DNA of 64,000 nucleotides from Chryseobacterium sp. ZHDP1 (GCF_018603435.1 NZ_CP075682.1:4588001-4652000), one strand, 5' to 3'. Positions 1 to 8,293 are shown, numbered from the stretch's first letter. Numbers and translations: made by a program. Notes: generated by a model not told the origin, from the letters alone.

Positions 1-615
1 GAAGCGGATTTTGGTGATGGGGAAGATTTTTCAGATTTTTTCCAGAGTATGTTTGGCGGAGCAGGAGGAGGTTTCGGAAGGAATTCAAGGGGAAGTGCGT
101 CGGGAAAATTTAAAGGACAGGATATTCAGGCAGAATTAACTTTAACCTTGAAAGATGCCGCAACAACACATCCTCAGACTTTTGATATCAATGGCAAAAA
201 AGTAAGAATTACCATTCCGGCGGGAACTTATGACGGTCAGCAGATTAAATTAAAAGGTCATGGAAATCCCGGTTTCAATGGCGGTCCGAATGGAGATTTA
301 TACATTACTTTCAATATCACTCCTGATCCGAATTTTGAAAGAACCGGTGATGATCTGAAATCTAAAGTTTCAATTGATCTGTACACTGCCGTTTTAGGCG
401 GTGACGTAAAAGTAAACACGCTGAACGGAAGCGTAAATCTGAAAGTAAAACCTGAAACACAGAACGGAACAACGGTGAGACTAAAAGGAAAAGGTTTTCC
501 GGTGTACAAGAAAGAGGGCGAATTTGGTGATCTTTTCGTGACGTATGAAGTTAAATTACCGACAAACCTGACTGAAAAGCAGAAAGAACTTTTTGAACAA
601 CTTAAAAATTCCTAA
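1..615 (+). CDS. cbpA: DnaJ-type co-chaperone CbpA, C-terminal part
   Basis: Reading frame is open from the first base, so the N-terminal J domain lies outside the window. What is visible is a Gly/Phe-rich linker (GGAGGGFG) followed by two DnaJ C-terminal beta-sandwich substrate-binding domains, with motifs such as IPAGTYDGQQIKLKGHG and the second-domain VRLKGKGFP. The zinc-finger CxxCxGxG repeats of class I DnaJ are absent between linker and C-terminal domain, which makes this a class II (CbpA-like) J protein that delivers non-native substrates to DnaK. The next gene, three bases after the stop, encodes a CbpM-like partner, which supports the CbpA call over a generic DnaJ. Confidence 0.9.
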   Translation, partial: EADFGDGEDFSDFFQSMFGGAGGGFGRNSRGSASGKFKGQDIQAELTLTLKDAATTHPQTFDINGKKVRITIPAGTYDGQQIKLKGHGNPGFNGGPNGDLYITFNITPDPNFERTGDDLKSKVSIDLYTAVLGGDVKVNTLNGSVNLKVKPETQNGTTVRLKGKGFPVYKKEGEFGDLFVTYEVKLPTNLTEKQKELFEQLKNS

Positions 616-618
616 GCC

Positions 619-921
619 ATGAGTGAAAGAATATCGCGGGAAGAACTCGTAAAAATATACAATGTAGAAATTACTTTTTTTGATGAACTGGTGAATTCCG
701 GATTGCTCAATATTCATACAGAAAACGAAATCCGTTATGTGATGTATGAAGATTTGTCCACGTTTGAGCGGTTTACCAACTGGCATTATGATCTGGAAAT
801 CAATCTTCCGGGTTTGGAAGTGATCCATGAAATGCTGAAAAAAATGGAAGATCTCAGACAGAGGAACCGTGAACTGATGAATAAACTTTCGGCAGTTGCA
901 GATAAATATGAGGATGGGTAA
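619..921 (+). CDS. cbpM: CbpM-like chaperone modulator (MerR-like)
   Basis: 100-residue protein. The first 60 residues form a MerR-like winged-helix type domain (SREELVKIYNVEITFFDELVNSGLL ... VMYEDLSTFERF, quoted in two parts), and the last 40 are a helical, charged segment (EVIHEMLKKMEDLRQRNREL). CbpM proteins bind the J domain of CbpA and inhibit its co-chaperone and DNA-binding activity. Start ATG is four bases after the cbpA stop, so the two are almost surely co-transcribed. Family assignment rests on size, domain pattern and context; a stand-alone MerR-type regulator is the alternative. Confidence 0.85.
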   Translation: MSERISREELVKIYNVEITFFDELVNSGLLNIHTENEIRYVMYEDLSTFERFTNWHYDLEINLPGLEVIHEMLKKMEDLRQRNRELMNKLSAVADKYEDG

Positions 922-1015
922 TTTAGTTGATAGCTGAAGCATCATGATTGATGATTGGAGTTGTGAAAAAACAAGAGATCAATGAAGAGATCATCATTTA
1001 ATTAAATTTTTCATT

Positions 1016-1023
1016 TAGCTTTG
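1016..1023 (+). promoter_or_regulatory. Bacteroidota -7 box for the YcxB-like gene
   Basis: TAGCTTTG matches TAnnTTTG exactly. It ends 18 bases before the ATG at 1042, giving a very short leader, and makes an upstream TTG (1021) unusable as a start codon. No clear -33 TTG is present at the usual spacing. Confidence 0.55.
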
Positions 1024-1041
1024 CATCAGAAATTACTGTTT

Positions 1042-1569
1042 ATGACTGAAGAAAAAGTTATTGTTTTAAAACCTAAAAGGAAAGACTTCGAAGAAATATA
1101 TTTCAGCGGAAATCAGGGAAATTTGTTTTTTTCATCAACAACCCGAGGAAAAACGATTACAACGATTGTAATTGCCGTTATTTTACTGATTGTTTTTGTT
1201 TTCAGAAATGATTTTACCAAAGAAAAAGCGGGAATTTTATACTTCGTAAGTTTTTTGTTTTTGCTGTGTGCGGTTTTTCTTTCGGTAAGCATCAACAAAG
1301 TTTCGAGATGGAAAAAGCAGGTGAATAATTACCTGAATAAGCTTGAAAACTGTGAAATCTACGAAATCCGGTTTGATGAAAATTTTTTTACCGTAAATAT
1401 CGATGGCGAAAAAGAAACCAGCGAATGGAAAGATTTCACTTATTTTGACAGCAATAATGAATTTATTACCGTTGAAGGAAAATACAGCTATATGTTTCCC
1501 AAAAAATCGATGAGTGAAAAAGAATACAGCTTTCTGAAGCAGGTTTTAAAGAAAAATATTTCAGAATAA
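1042..1569 (+). CDS. YcxB-like membrane protein
   Basis: 175 residues from the ATG at 1042; an in-frame TTG at 1021 overlaps the promoter box and is rejected. About 35 N-terminal residues precede two membrane helices (TTIVIAVILLIVFVF and ILYFVSFLFLLCAVFLSV), followed by a soluble C-terminal half (IYEIRFDENFFTVNIDGE ... SEWKDFTYF) with the W-x-D/F pattern of the YcxB-like C-terminal domain. This family has no known biochemical role. The same general architecture is seen in the gene at 57396-57887. The gene stands alone between its own promoter and a downstream hairpin. Confidence 0.7.
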   Translation: MTEEKVIVLKPKRKDFEEIYFSGNQGNLFFSSTTRGKTITTIVIAVILLIVFVFRNDFTKEKAGILYFVSFLFLLCAVFLSVSINKVSRWKKQVNNYLNKLENCEIYEIRFDENFFTVNIDGEKETSEWKDFTYFDSNNEFITVEGKYSYMFPKKSMSEKEYSFLKQVLKKNISE

Positions 1570-1580
1570 AACAACAAAAA

Positions 1581-1613
1581 ACTCAGAGTGCTTTGCTCTG
1601 AGTTTTATTTTAT
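1581..1613 (+). terminator. Intrinsic terminator between convergent genes
   Basis: Stem ACTCAGAG/CTCTGAGT with loop TGCTTTG, followed by TTTTATTTTAT on the plus strand and preceded by an A-run that gives a U-tract in the other direction. It can serve both the YcxB-like gene and the convergent cysteine/cystathionine synthase gene. Confidence 0.8.
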
Positions 1614-1627
1614 CATAAAAAAGCTGA

Positions 1628-2611
1628 TTAATCCAGCCAGCCCATTTCCTTCATCCAGTCGTCGTTGTAAATTTTTCCGACGTATCTAGAACCATGATCG
1701 TGAAGAAGAACCACAATCACATCATCTTTCGTAAACTGATCTTTCATCTGTACCAAAGCAGAAATCGCGCTTCCCGCAGAATATCCGCAGAAAATACCTT
1801 CTTCTTTAGCCAGTTTTCTTGCATACACCGCTCCGTCCTTATCCGTTACTTTTTCAAAATGATCGATTACCGACATATCGTAGTTTTCAGGAAGAATATC
1901 TTCGCCAATTCCCTCCGTAATGTACGTGTAAGCATTTCCTAAGTTGATTTCCCCCGTTTCGTGGATCTCTTTTAAGATCGAACCATATGTATCTACTCCG
2001 ATTACTTTTATGTCAGAATTTTTCTCCTTAAAAAATGTTCCGCAGCCTGTAATCGTACCTCCTGTTCCTGCTCCTACAACAAAATGCGTTAGTTTTCCTT
2101 CCGTCTGTTCCCAGATTTCAGGCGCGGTAGACTCGTAATGAGCAGCTCTGTTGGATAAATTGTCGTATTGGTTTACATACCATCCGTTTTCCGTTTCTTT
2201 AGCCAGCCTTTTGGAAACAGAATAGTAAGAACGCGGATCGGTAGGTTTTACATCCGTCGGACAAACAATAACTTCTGCTCCTACAGCACGAAGAATATCA
2301 CATTTTTCTTTAGATTGTTTAGAGTTGGTTACAAAAATACATTTGTACCCTTTGATGATCGCGGCAAGAGCCAGTCCCATTCCTGTATTTCCGGATGTTC
2401 CCTCGATAATCGTTCCTCCGGGTTTTAATCTTCCATCTTTTTCAGCATCTTCAATCATTTTCAGAGCCATTCTGTCCTTCACAGAGTTCCCCGGATTGAA
2501 AGTTTCCACCTTTGCCAAAACCAGTGCCGGAAAATCTTCACCCAAAACTTTATTAAGTTTTACAAGAGGCGTATTTCCGATGGTTTCGAGGATGTTGTTT
2601 GCGTATTTCAT
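1628..2611 (-). CDS. Cystathionine beta-synthase-type PLP enzyme
   Basis: 327-residue fold-type II PLP enzyme. Visible motifs: NPGNSVKDR with the Schiff-base Lys45, TSGNTG (72-77) for substrate carboxylate, GAGTGGT for the PLP phosphate, and SAGSA near the C terminus. The tail (GSRYVGKIYNDDWMKEMGW) and the stretch around QYDNLSNRAAHYESTA resemble eukaryotic cystathionine beta-synthase catalytic cores more than O-acetylserine sulfhydrylase CysK. It lacks both the heme domain and the C-terminal CBS pair. Likely reactions are serine plus homocysteine to cystathionine, or cysteine synthesis; the sequence does not settle which. It is monocistronic, with a -7 box just upstream. Confidence 0.85.
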   Translation of the reverse strand: MKYANNILETIGNTPLVKLNKVLGEDFPALVLAKVETFNPGNSVKDRMALKMIEDAEKDGRLKPGGTIIEGTSGNTGMGLALAAIIKGYKCIFVTNSKQSKEKCDILRAVGAEVIVCPTDVKPTDPRSYYSVSKRLAKETENGWYVNQYDNLSNRAAHYESTAPEIWEQTEGKLTHFVVGAGTGGTITGCGTFFKEKNSDIKVIGVDTYGSILKEIHETGEINLGNAYTYITEGIGEDILPENYDMSVIDHFEKVTDKDGAVYARKLAKEEGIFCGYSAGSAISALVQMKDQFTKDDVIVVLLHDHGSRYVGKIYNDDWMKEMGWLD

Positions 2612-2631
2612 AAATGTCTTTTAAAGCGTTG

Positions 2632-2639
2632 CAAAGATA
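2632..2639 (-). promoter_or_regulatory. -7 box for the CBS-type gene
   Basis: On the minus strand TATCTTTG matches TAnnTTTG and lies about 20 bases upstream of the ATG at 2611. No good -33 TTG is visible. Confidence 0.6.
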
Positions 2640-2765
2640 CGGCTTTCAGATAATTAATAATTAAAAATGAATAATTAATACTGTTTTCCCAATTTCAACC
2701 CCAAAACACACACTCTCTTACCCGCAAACTCTCTCATTTTCAAGCTTTCCTATACTCCAACTCAA

Positions 2766-2985
2766 TAAGGAGCTGTTTCCCGCTATCCACTGTATCTTTT
2801 TTGTTACGGCTTCCTGAACTACGTCCGTAAACCTCCAGTTTATGCTCCAGCCGCAACAAAAAAGGATGTCGTTTCTATCGGGGCTATGAATTCAGGATTT
2901 CAAACAGGAATTACACACAAAGAAAATTCCATTCCTTTGGAGGGGTGGCGAAAATTTCAGAGAAATTTTTGACGGGGTGGTCTGA
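2766..2985. repeat. Dispersed intergenic repeat with two hairpins
   Basis: A non-coding block whose composition differs from its AT-rich surroundings. The first half (2766-2886) has imperfect arms: CCCGCTATCC...TCTTTTTTGTT at 2780-2805 pairs with AACAAAAAAGGATG...TATCGGGG at 2855-2883. The inner TACGG/CCGTA can pair again. The second half (2936-2985) carries AAAATTTC/GAAATTTT flanked by GGGGTGG on both sides. From memory this pattern (GAGCTGTTTCCCGCT...ATCGGGGCT) recurs in Flavobacteriia genomes; its function is unknown. Together with 2640-2765 and 2986-3104 (AT-rich, with a direct repeat of AAAAATTCACCATTCACTT at about 3058 and 3083) it fills the gap between genes. Confidence 0.6.
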
Positions 2986-3104
2986 AAAGTTTGATTATAA
3001 GTCAATTGTGAATCGTCAAAGAGTCAATGTAATGGCTTTACAAAAATTCAGTGTTAAAAAAATTCACCATTCACTTACGCAGTAAAAATTCACCATTCAC
3101 TTTA

Positions 3105-4334
3105 TTAATTATACTTTATCGCCTTCACCGGAGAAATCTTACTGATCAGATAACTCGGAATTATTAAAGCCAACCCTGAAATAATCAGAATTCCGGCAGA
3201 AATTGAAATAATGGCAATCGGATTAAGATCTACCGGAACTGTACTTACGTAATAATTTTCCGGATTTAAGGTAATCACTCCAAAAACTTTCTGAATAAAA
3301 AGCAGTCCGAGACCAATCGCATTTCCGTACAGCAATCCCGGAATCATAATAATTAAAGTGTAATTGATAAAAGTAGCCCTGATCTGTGAATTGCTGGCTC
3401 CTAAAGTTTTCAAAAGACCGATAGAATTGGTTCTTTCAATAATCAGAATCAGAAGAACCATAATGATATTAATAACCACAACGATTAACATGATGATGAT
3501 AATCAGAGCAATATTTGTATCAAAAATACTGATCCAGTCCGTAATCTGAGGATATTTTTCAGTAGCTTTTTCGGCATAATTTTTATAACCGATCAGTTTT
3601 TCAATCTCAGGAAAATCACGGTCAATATCATTTACATTTTTAAAGAAAATATCCAGTCCGCCCATTTCATCAGGCTTCATATCCTGAATTTTTCTTACAT
3701 GGTTAATTCCTCCCAGAACAAACTGATCATCGATCATTTTAATATCCGTTTTATAGATTCCTACTACTTCAAATTTTCTGTAGATAGGCTTTTGATCTGC
3801 TTTTGAAAACACTGTTACAATGCTGTCTTTCACTTTTAGATGAAGATCATTCGCTATTTTCTGGGAAATGGCAACACCGTTATAATAGCCTACTTCCGTT
3901 ACTTTCGGAGAAGTTCCGGCTACCAGAAATTTTTTAAATCTAAGACTGTCGAAATCTTTTCCTACTCCCTTGAAGATAATTCCGGCAAAATTGTGCTCAT
4001 TTCGCATGATTCCGGTAACCGTAGCATATTTCTGCACACTTTCCACATCCGGAAGCTCTTTTATTTTCTTGATATTCAGTCCCTGATTATCAAGAACAGA
4101 AGTGTTGTAGGAAGAGTTTGATCTCGTTGATCTTACCGTAATGTGTCCGCTGAAATCTGCAAGTCTTTCCTTAATGGCTTTCTTCGAACCGAATCCTGTG
4201 GAAACTGTAATGAGGGAAACTATAATTCCCAATGCCACAGAAAGTCTGCCGATGAAGATGATAACCCTCGAAAGGTTATTTTTGTTATCTTTGGAAAACG
4301 CTATTTTTTTCGAGAAATATAAAGGAAATTTCAA
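3105..4334 (-). CDS. LolC/FtsX-family ABC permease-like protein
   Basis: 409 residues from a TTG at 4334. The reading frame stays open to an ATG at 4403, but that extension would overlap the divergent namZ start, and homologues as I recall them begin at KFPLYFS. One N-terminal membrane helix (VIIFIGRLSVALGIIVSLI), a large extracytoplasmic MacB-type core domain, then three C-terminal helices containing the FtsX signature region (GLLKTLGASNSQIRATF). This is the LolC/LolE/MacB topology used to pull lipoproteins or other substrates from the inner membrane. No ATPase partner is adjacent, so the substrate is unassigned; the LolCDE role is plausible. Confidence 0.85.
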   Translation of the reverse strand: MKFPLYFSKKIAFSKDNKNNLSRVIIFIGRLSVALGIIVSLITVSTGFGSKKAIKERLADFSGHITVRSTRSNSSYNTSVLDNQGLNIKKIKELPDVESVQKYATVTGIMRNEHNFAGIIFKGVGKDFDSLRFKKFLVAGTSPKVTEVGYYNGVAISQKIANDLHLKVKDSIVTVFSKADQKPIYRKFEVVGIYKTDIKMIDDQFVLGGINHVRKIQDMKPDEMGGLDIFFKNVNDIDRDFPEIEKLIGYKNYAEKATEKYPQITDWISIFDTNIALIIIIMLIVVVINIIMVLLILIIERTNSIGLLKTLGASNSQIRATFINYTLIIMIPGLLYGNAIGLGLLFIQKVFGVITLNPENYYVSTVPVDLNPIAIISISAGILIISGLALIIPSYLISKISPVKAIKYN

Positions 4335-4338
4335 ACTT

Positions 4339-5550
4339 ATGAATTTAGATTTCAAAATTAAAAATTTACTTCTTATTTGCCTAATTTTTTTAGGAGTATT
4401 CAATCAATATTATTCTCAGACTCAAGATAAAAAAGATTTTAGAACGGGAGCAGATCAGCCGGAGCAGTATCTGCCATTGCTGAAAGGAAAAATTGTAGGA
4501 GTGGTAACCAATCAGACCGGACTGATGAGCGATAAAACGCACGTTGTGGATTTTTTAGTAAAAAACGGGATCAGAATCCGATCGATCTTCGCGCCTGAAC
4601 ATGGTTTCAGAGGCGATGCAGATGCAGGAGAAAAGGTAAAGAACGGAGTAGACGTGAAAACCGGAATTCCCATCGTATCATTATATGGTAAAAACAAAAA
4701 ACCTACTTCGGAACAACTCAAAGAGATGGATGTTCTGGTGTTTGATATTCAGGATGTTGGTGTGAGATTTTATACTTACATTTCAACACTGACCTATCTT
4801 ATGGAAGCAGCCGCTGAAAATAATATTGAAGTGATTGTTTTAGACAGACCAAATCCGCATGACGGCTACACAGACGGTCCTGTTTTAAAGAAAAAATGGA
4901 CAAGTTTTGTGGGAATGCACGAAGTTCCTGTTGTATACGGATTAACAATAGGAGAGTACGGAAAAATGGTAAATGGAGAAAAATGGCTGAAAAACGGAGT
5001 TCAGGCAAAATACACGTTGATTCCGATGAAAAACTATCATAAAAAGCTACGCTATCAGATTTCAGATAAGCCTTCCCCGAATTTACCCAACGATAAAGCC
5101 ATCAATTTATATCCAAGTTTATGCTTTTTTGAAGGAACGCAGGTTTCCGTGGGAAGAGGAACAGATTTACCGTTCCAGATCTACGGATCTCCATGGACAA
5201 AAAATCTTCCTTATCAGTTTACTCCGAAGCCAAGTGCAGGAGCAAAAGATCCTTTCTTAAACGGAAAATTGTGCTACGGCGAAAATCTTTCAGATTATAG
5301 AAAAGATTTAAGAGAACTGAATCTGGACTGGGTAATAAAAGCGTACAAAAACTATAAAAATCCTGATTTGGACTTTTTCCTGAAACCAACCACAGGAAGT
5401 AATTTGTGGTTTGATACTTTAGCCGGAACCGATGAGTTGAGAAAACAGATTGTTGCTGGAAAATCAACTTCGGAGATCAAAGCATCGTGGAAGTCGGATT
5501 TGGAAAAATTCGAGAAAATCAGAAAGAAATACGTTGTTTACGAAAACTGA
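4339..5550 (+). CDS. namZ: Exo-beta-N-acetylmuramidase NamZ (DUF1343, GH171)
   Basis: 403 residues from ATG 4339; an in-frame extension to 4141 is only the antisense of the permease gene. A signal peptide (LLLICLIFLGVFNQYYSQ) indicates export. Family motifs include VGVVTNQTG, APEHGFRGD-DAGE, VFDIQDVGVRFYTYISTL and DRPNP. NamZ enzymes release terminal MurNAc from peptidoglycan fragments, so this protein should act in the periplasm in muropeptide recycling. The gene is divergent from the permease with only four bases between the preferred start codons. Confidence 0.88.
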   Translation: MNLDFKIKNLLLICLIFLGVFNQYYSQTQDKKDFRTGADQPEQYLPLLKGKIVGVVTNQTGLMSDKTHVVDFLVKNGIRIRSIFAPEHGFRGDADAGEKVKNGVDVKTGIPIVSLYGKNKKPTSEQLKEMDVLVFDIQDVGVRFYTYISTLTYLMEAAAENNIEVIVLDRPNPHDGYTDGPVLKKKWTSFVGMHEVPVVYGLTIGEYGKMVNGEKWLKNGVQAKYTLIPMKNYHKKLRYQISDKPSPNLPNDKAINLYPSLCFFEGTQVSVGRGTDLPFQIYGSPWTKNLPYQFTPKPSAGAKDPFLNGKLCYGENLSDYRKDLRELNLDWVIKAYKNYKNPDLDFFLKPTTGSNLWFDTLAGTDELRKQIVAGKSTSEIKASWKSDLEKFEKIRKKYVVYEN

Positions 5551-5565
5551 TGAAATGTGAATCGT

Positions 5566-5615
5566 CAATTGTCAATTTAGATTCACAAATAAAATGAATT
5601 CACTATTGACAATTG
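5566..5615. terminator. Hairpin between convergent genes
   Basis: Perfect arms CAATTGTCAAT (5566-5576) and ATTGACAATTG (5605-5615); the right arm is followed by a further partial copy (ACAATTG) and TTTTT. The stem can end namZ transcription and, in the other direction, the operon that ends at 5630. The same short motif also appears near 3001, suggesting a dispersed sequence. Confidence 0.5.
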
Positions 5616-5629
5616 ACAATTGAAATTTT

Positions 5630-5836
5630 TTAATCAAAATCCTGCGGCGGAGTTTTGTCGTTTTTTCCTTTGTTCATGATGACAAGACCAATCGACAGAC
5701 CGATAACGCCTGCTGCACCGATCATTAAAGCTCTTTCCAGCTTATCTGCCTGATCGTTTCCAAGGTAGTTCATCAGAAAAAGAATCCCGAAAGTGATGAT
5801 ACAGATAATAATATGATTTTTACCGAATAGTTTCAT
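5630..5836 (-). CDS. Small two-helix membrane protein, unknown
   Basis: 68 residues with two hydrophobic segments (IIICIITFGILFLMNYLG and ALMIGAAGVIGLSIGLVIM) and a charged cytoplasmic-looking tail (NKGKNDKTPPQDFD). I do not recognise the family. It is the last gene of a tight minus-strand operon: four bases separate it from the DUF3575 gene, so it is probably translated from the same transcript as the thioredoxin-like protein. Confidence 0.7.
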   Translation of the reverse strand: MKLFGKNHIIICIITFGILFLMNYLGNDQADKLERALMIGAAGVIGLSIGLVIMNKGKNDKTPPQDFD

Positions 5837-5840
5837 TGTT

Positions 5841-6479
5841 TTATTTTAGTTTATAAGAAATCATGATGCCGCCTCTGTAAGGAAGAATTTCCCCGCTTTT
5901 GTTAAAGCCTTCCGCTACATCGTAACGTGCTCCTGTTGAACGGACATAGCCTTTGTAAAAGTCTTGAGAAGTTCCGATTCCTGCATAAATATCCATGTTC
6001 CAGTTTTCAGCAAGTTTAAACTGATAGCCTCCAGTAATTCCCAGTATTATTGAATATCCTTTCTGGTAAACATCTGAATATTGATAGACATTTCCGTTTT
6101 TTTCATCAACAAAAGTACTGTCACTCCAGTAATTCCATTTTTGTGCTATGAAGCGGGAACCTGCAATATTTCCTCCGATATACCAGTGTTTAAAAGCTTC
6201 ATCAAAGTAATATCTTCCTTCCAGTGAAACGGAGTAATACTGCAATTCATGTCCGGCAAAAGATTTCCACGGAGAAATTAAAACATCGCCCTGTACTGTG
6301 AATTTTTTATTTAACTGATGTTCTAATCCCAGGTTGATAACTCCTACGGGTATTAGTAAAGCATTTCCTTTCAGATATACACTTTTTTCAGAAGTCTGTT
6401 GTGGTTCCTGTTCCTGTGCATGGAGTGTTCCTAAAAAAAACAAGGTCAAAATCCCTGCAATCAATCTTATTTTAAGCAT
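5841..6479 (-). CDS. DUF3575-type outer-membrane beta-barrel protein
   Basis: 212 residues with a clear signal peptide (LIAGILTLFFLGTLHAQ). The mature part alternates short aromatic beta-strands (YYSVSLEGRYYF, WYIGGNIAGSRF, YSIILGITGGYQFKL, IDIY-like WNMDIYAGIG) and ends in YRGGIMISYKLK, as expected for a small outer-membrane barrel of the DUF3575 group. Function unknown. It starts one base after the stop of the upstream thioredoxin-like gene, so the two are translationally linked. Confidence 0.75.
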   Translation of the reverse strand: MLKIRLIAGILTLFFLGTLHAQEQEPQQTSEKSVYLKGNALLIPVGVINLGLEHQLNKKFTVQGDVLISPWKSFAGHELQYYSVSLEGRYYFDEAFKHWYIGGNIAGSRFIAQKWNYWSDSTFVDEKNGNVYQYSDVYQKGYSIILGITGGYQFKLAENWNMDIYAGIGTSQDFYKGYVRSTGARYDVAEGFNKSGEILPYRGGIMISYKLK

Positions 6480-6480
6480 T

Positions 6481-7656
6481 CTATTTTATTTGTTTTAATA
6501 ACTCATCAGCTAAAGTGGAATCTTTCTGAGCCTGAGCAGCCATATTTTTAGACATTTCTGCGTATGTTTTTGCCATTTCTTTATTTCCGGTTAGAAAATA
6601 AAGCTTTGCAAGAATATAAGTATTTTCAGAACTTTCGCCTCTCATTACGGATTTCTCGGCCCACTCCGCCGCTTTTTTCAGGGATGACTGAGTTTTTATA
6701 TGTTCAGCAAATACCCACGCTGCTTTTAACAATTCATTGGGTTCAAATGCTTCTGAATTTTTATAATAGGCTAAAGCCGCTTTTTCATATTCCGGAAAAT
6801 TGGCATTTTGCTCGTAATATGCGAGTTTTGTCTGGTTGAGCTTCAGTTCCGCATCATGCTTTCCTACAAGAGGTTCCGCATTTTTCATGAAGTAATCTTC
6901 ATTGATTTTTTTATTCTGCTGATCGATAGACTGCTCCACAATTTTGCCAAGCTTGATCTGATTGTCAAATTCTTTGTAGGTTTCGTCCGGTAAAAACTTA
7001 ATGATTTCCGCTTTTCTGTCTGTAAAAACTTTGTAATTTTTGTCTTCAGTAGATTTTAAGAAATACAGCAGCAGTCCAACGTCATCTTTTGTAAACTCTT
7101 CAGTAAGTTTTTTATTTTCAAAATACCTTTCAGATGCCTGCTTTGCAAAATTAAAGTCAGAAGAGGAGTTCAGTTTCATAATATTGATGAGGAACTCTGG
7201 ATCTTTTTCACCTTTTGCAAAACGTTCCTTCAGTGAACCTTTTTTATTGTTGGGAGAATTTACATCCTGCGCCATCGTCAGAAACATACTTCCTTCCATA
7301 TATCCGAAATTCTGGGAAACAAGCTCTCCGTCGCCATTCAGAAAAAGATAAGTAGGATAGGAGCGTACTCCGTATTTTACGGCAATATCTCTTCCTTCGC
7401 CTTTTTCCATATCAAATCTTGCATTTACAAAATTTGCATTAAAGTAGTCTCCCACCGATTTCTGCGTAAAAACATTTCTTTCCATCATTTTGCACGGACC
7501 GCACCATGAAGCATAGGCATCCAGAAAGACAATCTTTTTCTCTTTTTTTGCCTTTGCAATAAGATCTTTAAAGGGAAGATCTTCAAATTTAATGGCTTCC
7601 TGAGCAAATGCCGTAACAGCAGAAAATAACAATAAACCGGAGATAATCTTCTTCAT
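6481..7656 (-). CDS. Secreted thioredoxin-family protein with helical C-terminus
   Basis: 391 residues from ATG 7656; an in-frame TTG six bases earlier (7662) is a weaker start. Signal peptide IISGLLLFSAVTAFAQ, then a thioredoxin fold with the active site WCGPC at 51-55 and the cis-Pro loop GVRSYPTYLFL. The remaining 230 residues are helical, with TPR-like character (AKLYFLTGNKEMAKTYAEM). Such proteins reduce or shuttle disulfides in the periplasm of Bacteroidota. It is the first gene of a three-gene operon with a beta-barrel and a small membrane protein; Cys-rich peptide genes lie just upstream behind a terminator, so a functional link is possible but only inferred. Confidence 0.85.
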   Translation of the reverse strand: MKKIISGLLLFSAVTAFAQEAIKFEDLPFKDLIAKAKKEKKIVFLDAYASWCGPCKMMERNVFTQKSVGDYFNANFVNARFDMEKGEGRDIAVKYGVRSYPTYLFLNGDGELVSQNFGYMEGSMFLTMAQDVNSPNNKKGSLKERFAKGEKDPEFLINIMKLNSSSDFNFAKQASERYFENKKLTEEFTKDDVGLLLYFLKSTEDKNYKVFTDRKAEIIKFLPDETYKEFDNQIKLGKIVEQSIDQQNKKINEDYFMKNAEPLVGKHDAELKLNQTKLAYYEQNANFPEYEKAALAYYKNSEAFEPNELLKAAWVFAEHIKTQSSLKKAAEWAEKSVMRGESSENTYILAKLYFLTGNKEMAKTYAEMSKNMAAQAQKDSTLADELLKQIK

Positions 7657-7731
7657 TTCCAATTAGAATTTGTTGGCGAATATAGTATATTTTGGCTGTA
7701 TATCGATAAAATAGTATGCTAATTATATTAT

Positions 7732-7765
7732 AAAAAAAAGAGATTGCCATGTTTCGACAATCTCT
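7732..7765 (-). terminator. Intrinsic terminator after the peptide genes
   Basis: Read on the minus strand: AGAGATTG (7765-7758), an 11-base loop, CAATCTCT (7746-7739), then eight T. It separates the peptide gene at 7881-8072 from the thioredoxin-like operon. Confidence 0.85.
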
Positions 7766-7880
7766 CGTTTTAAATTTAAAGCTGATTAATTTTATCTTAT
7801 GAAAATTTATCTTGTTTACTCAGTATATTAGTTTTTGTTGATAGGATAAAATCTTTTACTCATGTTTGCTTTCAGCTTTT

Positions 7881-8072
7881 TTAGCAATTCTGACTTAAAG
7901 GAACATAGCCGCAGCAACCTTTTTTATTGTAGAATCCTTGTAAATCGTCACATTGCTCTTTGGTAATTTCACAGGTTCTTATATAACAGGAAGAACTTCC
8001 TCCTAATATTGAAATTTGCTCATTTCTGGATAATTTTTTTGCGTTTTTTAGTTTTAGAATTGAATTTTTCAT
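7881..8072 (-). CDS. Double-glycine leader, Cys-rich bacteriocin-like peptide
   Basis: 63 residues. The leader (residues 1-25) is basic and ends KLSRNEQISILGG, the LS/L-x-x-x-E-L/I-x-x-I-x-GG pattern recognised by C39 peptidase transporters. The predicted core of 38 residues holds six cysteines (29, 34, 41, 53, 54, 63) including a CC dyad, enough for three disulfides. Chryseobacterium genomes carry many such 'bacteriocin-like' peptides; activity is not established. No C39 ABC exporter or modifying enzyme is in the window, so export would rely on genes elsewhere. Confidence 0.85.
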   Translation of the reverse strand: MKNSILKLKNAKKLSRNEQISILGGSSSCYIRTCEITKEQCDDLQGFYNKKGCCGYVPLSQNC

Positions 8073-8134
8073 AATAAATTAATTTTTAAGATTGTTATTG
8101 TTTAGAAATTTTGGTTAATTAAACTATTTTACTT

Positions 8135-8293
8135 TTAATCACAGATGTAATAGGCTTCACATCCTGAAAATGGATCATATGGTGGAATTTCTCCTTTATA
8201 ACAGCATTTGTCATAGCCTTTTGTAGCTCCGCCATGGATTTTTTTCAGTTCTTTCGCCTTCAGAGGCCGCAGATTCTTAATTGTCTTTTTCAT
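8135..8293 (-). CDS. Second double-glycine, Cys-rich peptide (52 aa)
   Basis: Short gene found by reading the gap: ATG at 8293 to TAA at 8135. Leader MKKTIKNLRPLKAKELKK followed by IHGG, cleavage expected after Gly22. The 30-residue core contains Cys30, Cys31 (a CC dyad), Cys45 and Cys51, plus several aromatic residues (YDKCCYKGEIPPYDPF). It lies 63 bases upstream of the 63-residue peptide gene on the same strand and shares the leader type, so the two form a peptide locus. The regulator gene at 8467 is upstream on the same strand. Confidence 0.8.
   Translation of the reverse strand: MKKTIKNLRPLKAKELKKIHGGATKGYDKCCYKGEIPPYDPFSGCEAYYICD

Noticed and set aside
4141..4338. Upstream in-frame extension of namZ
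   Set aside because: It is the antisense of the permease gene; the signal peptide begins at ATG 4339.
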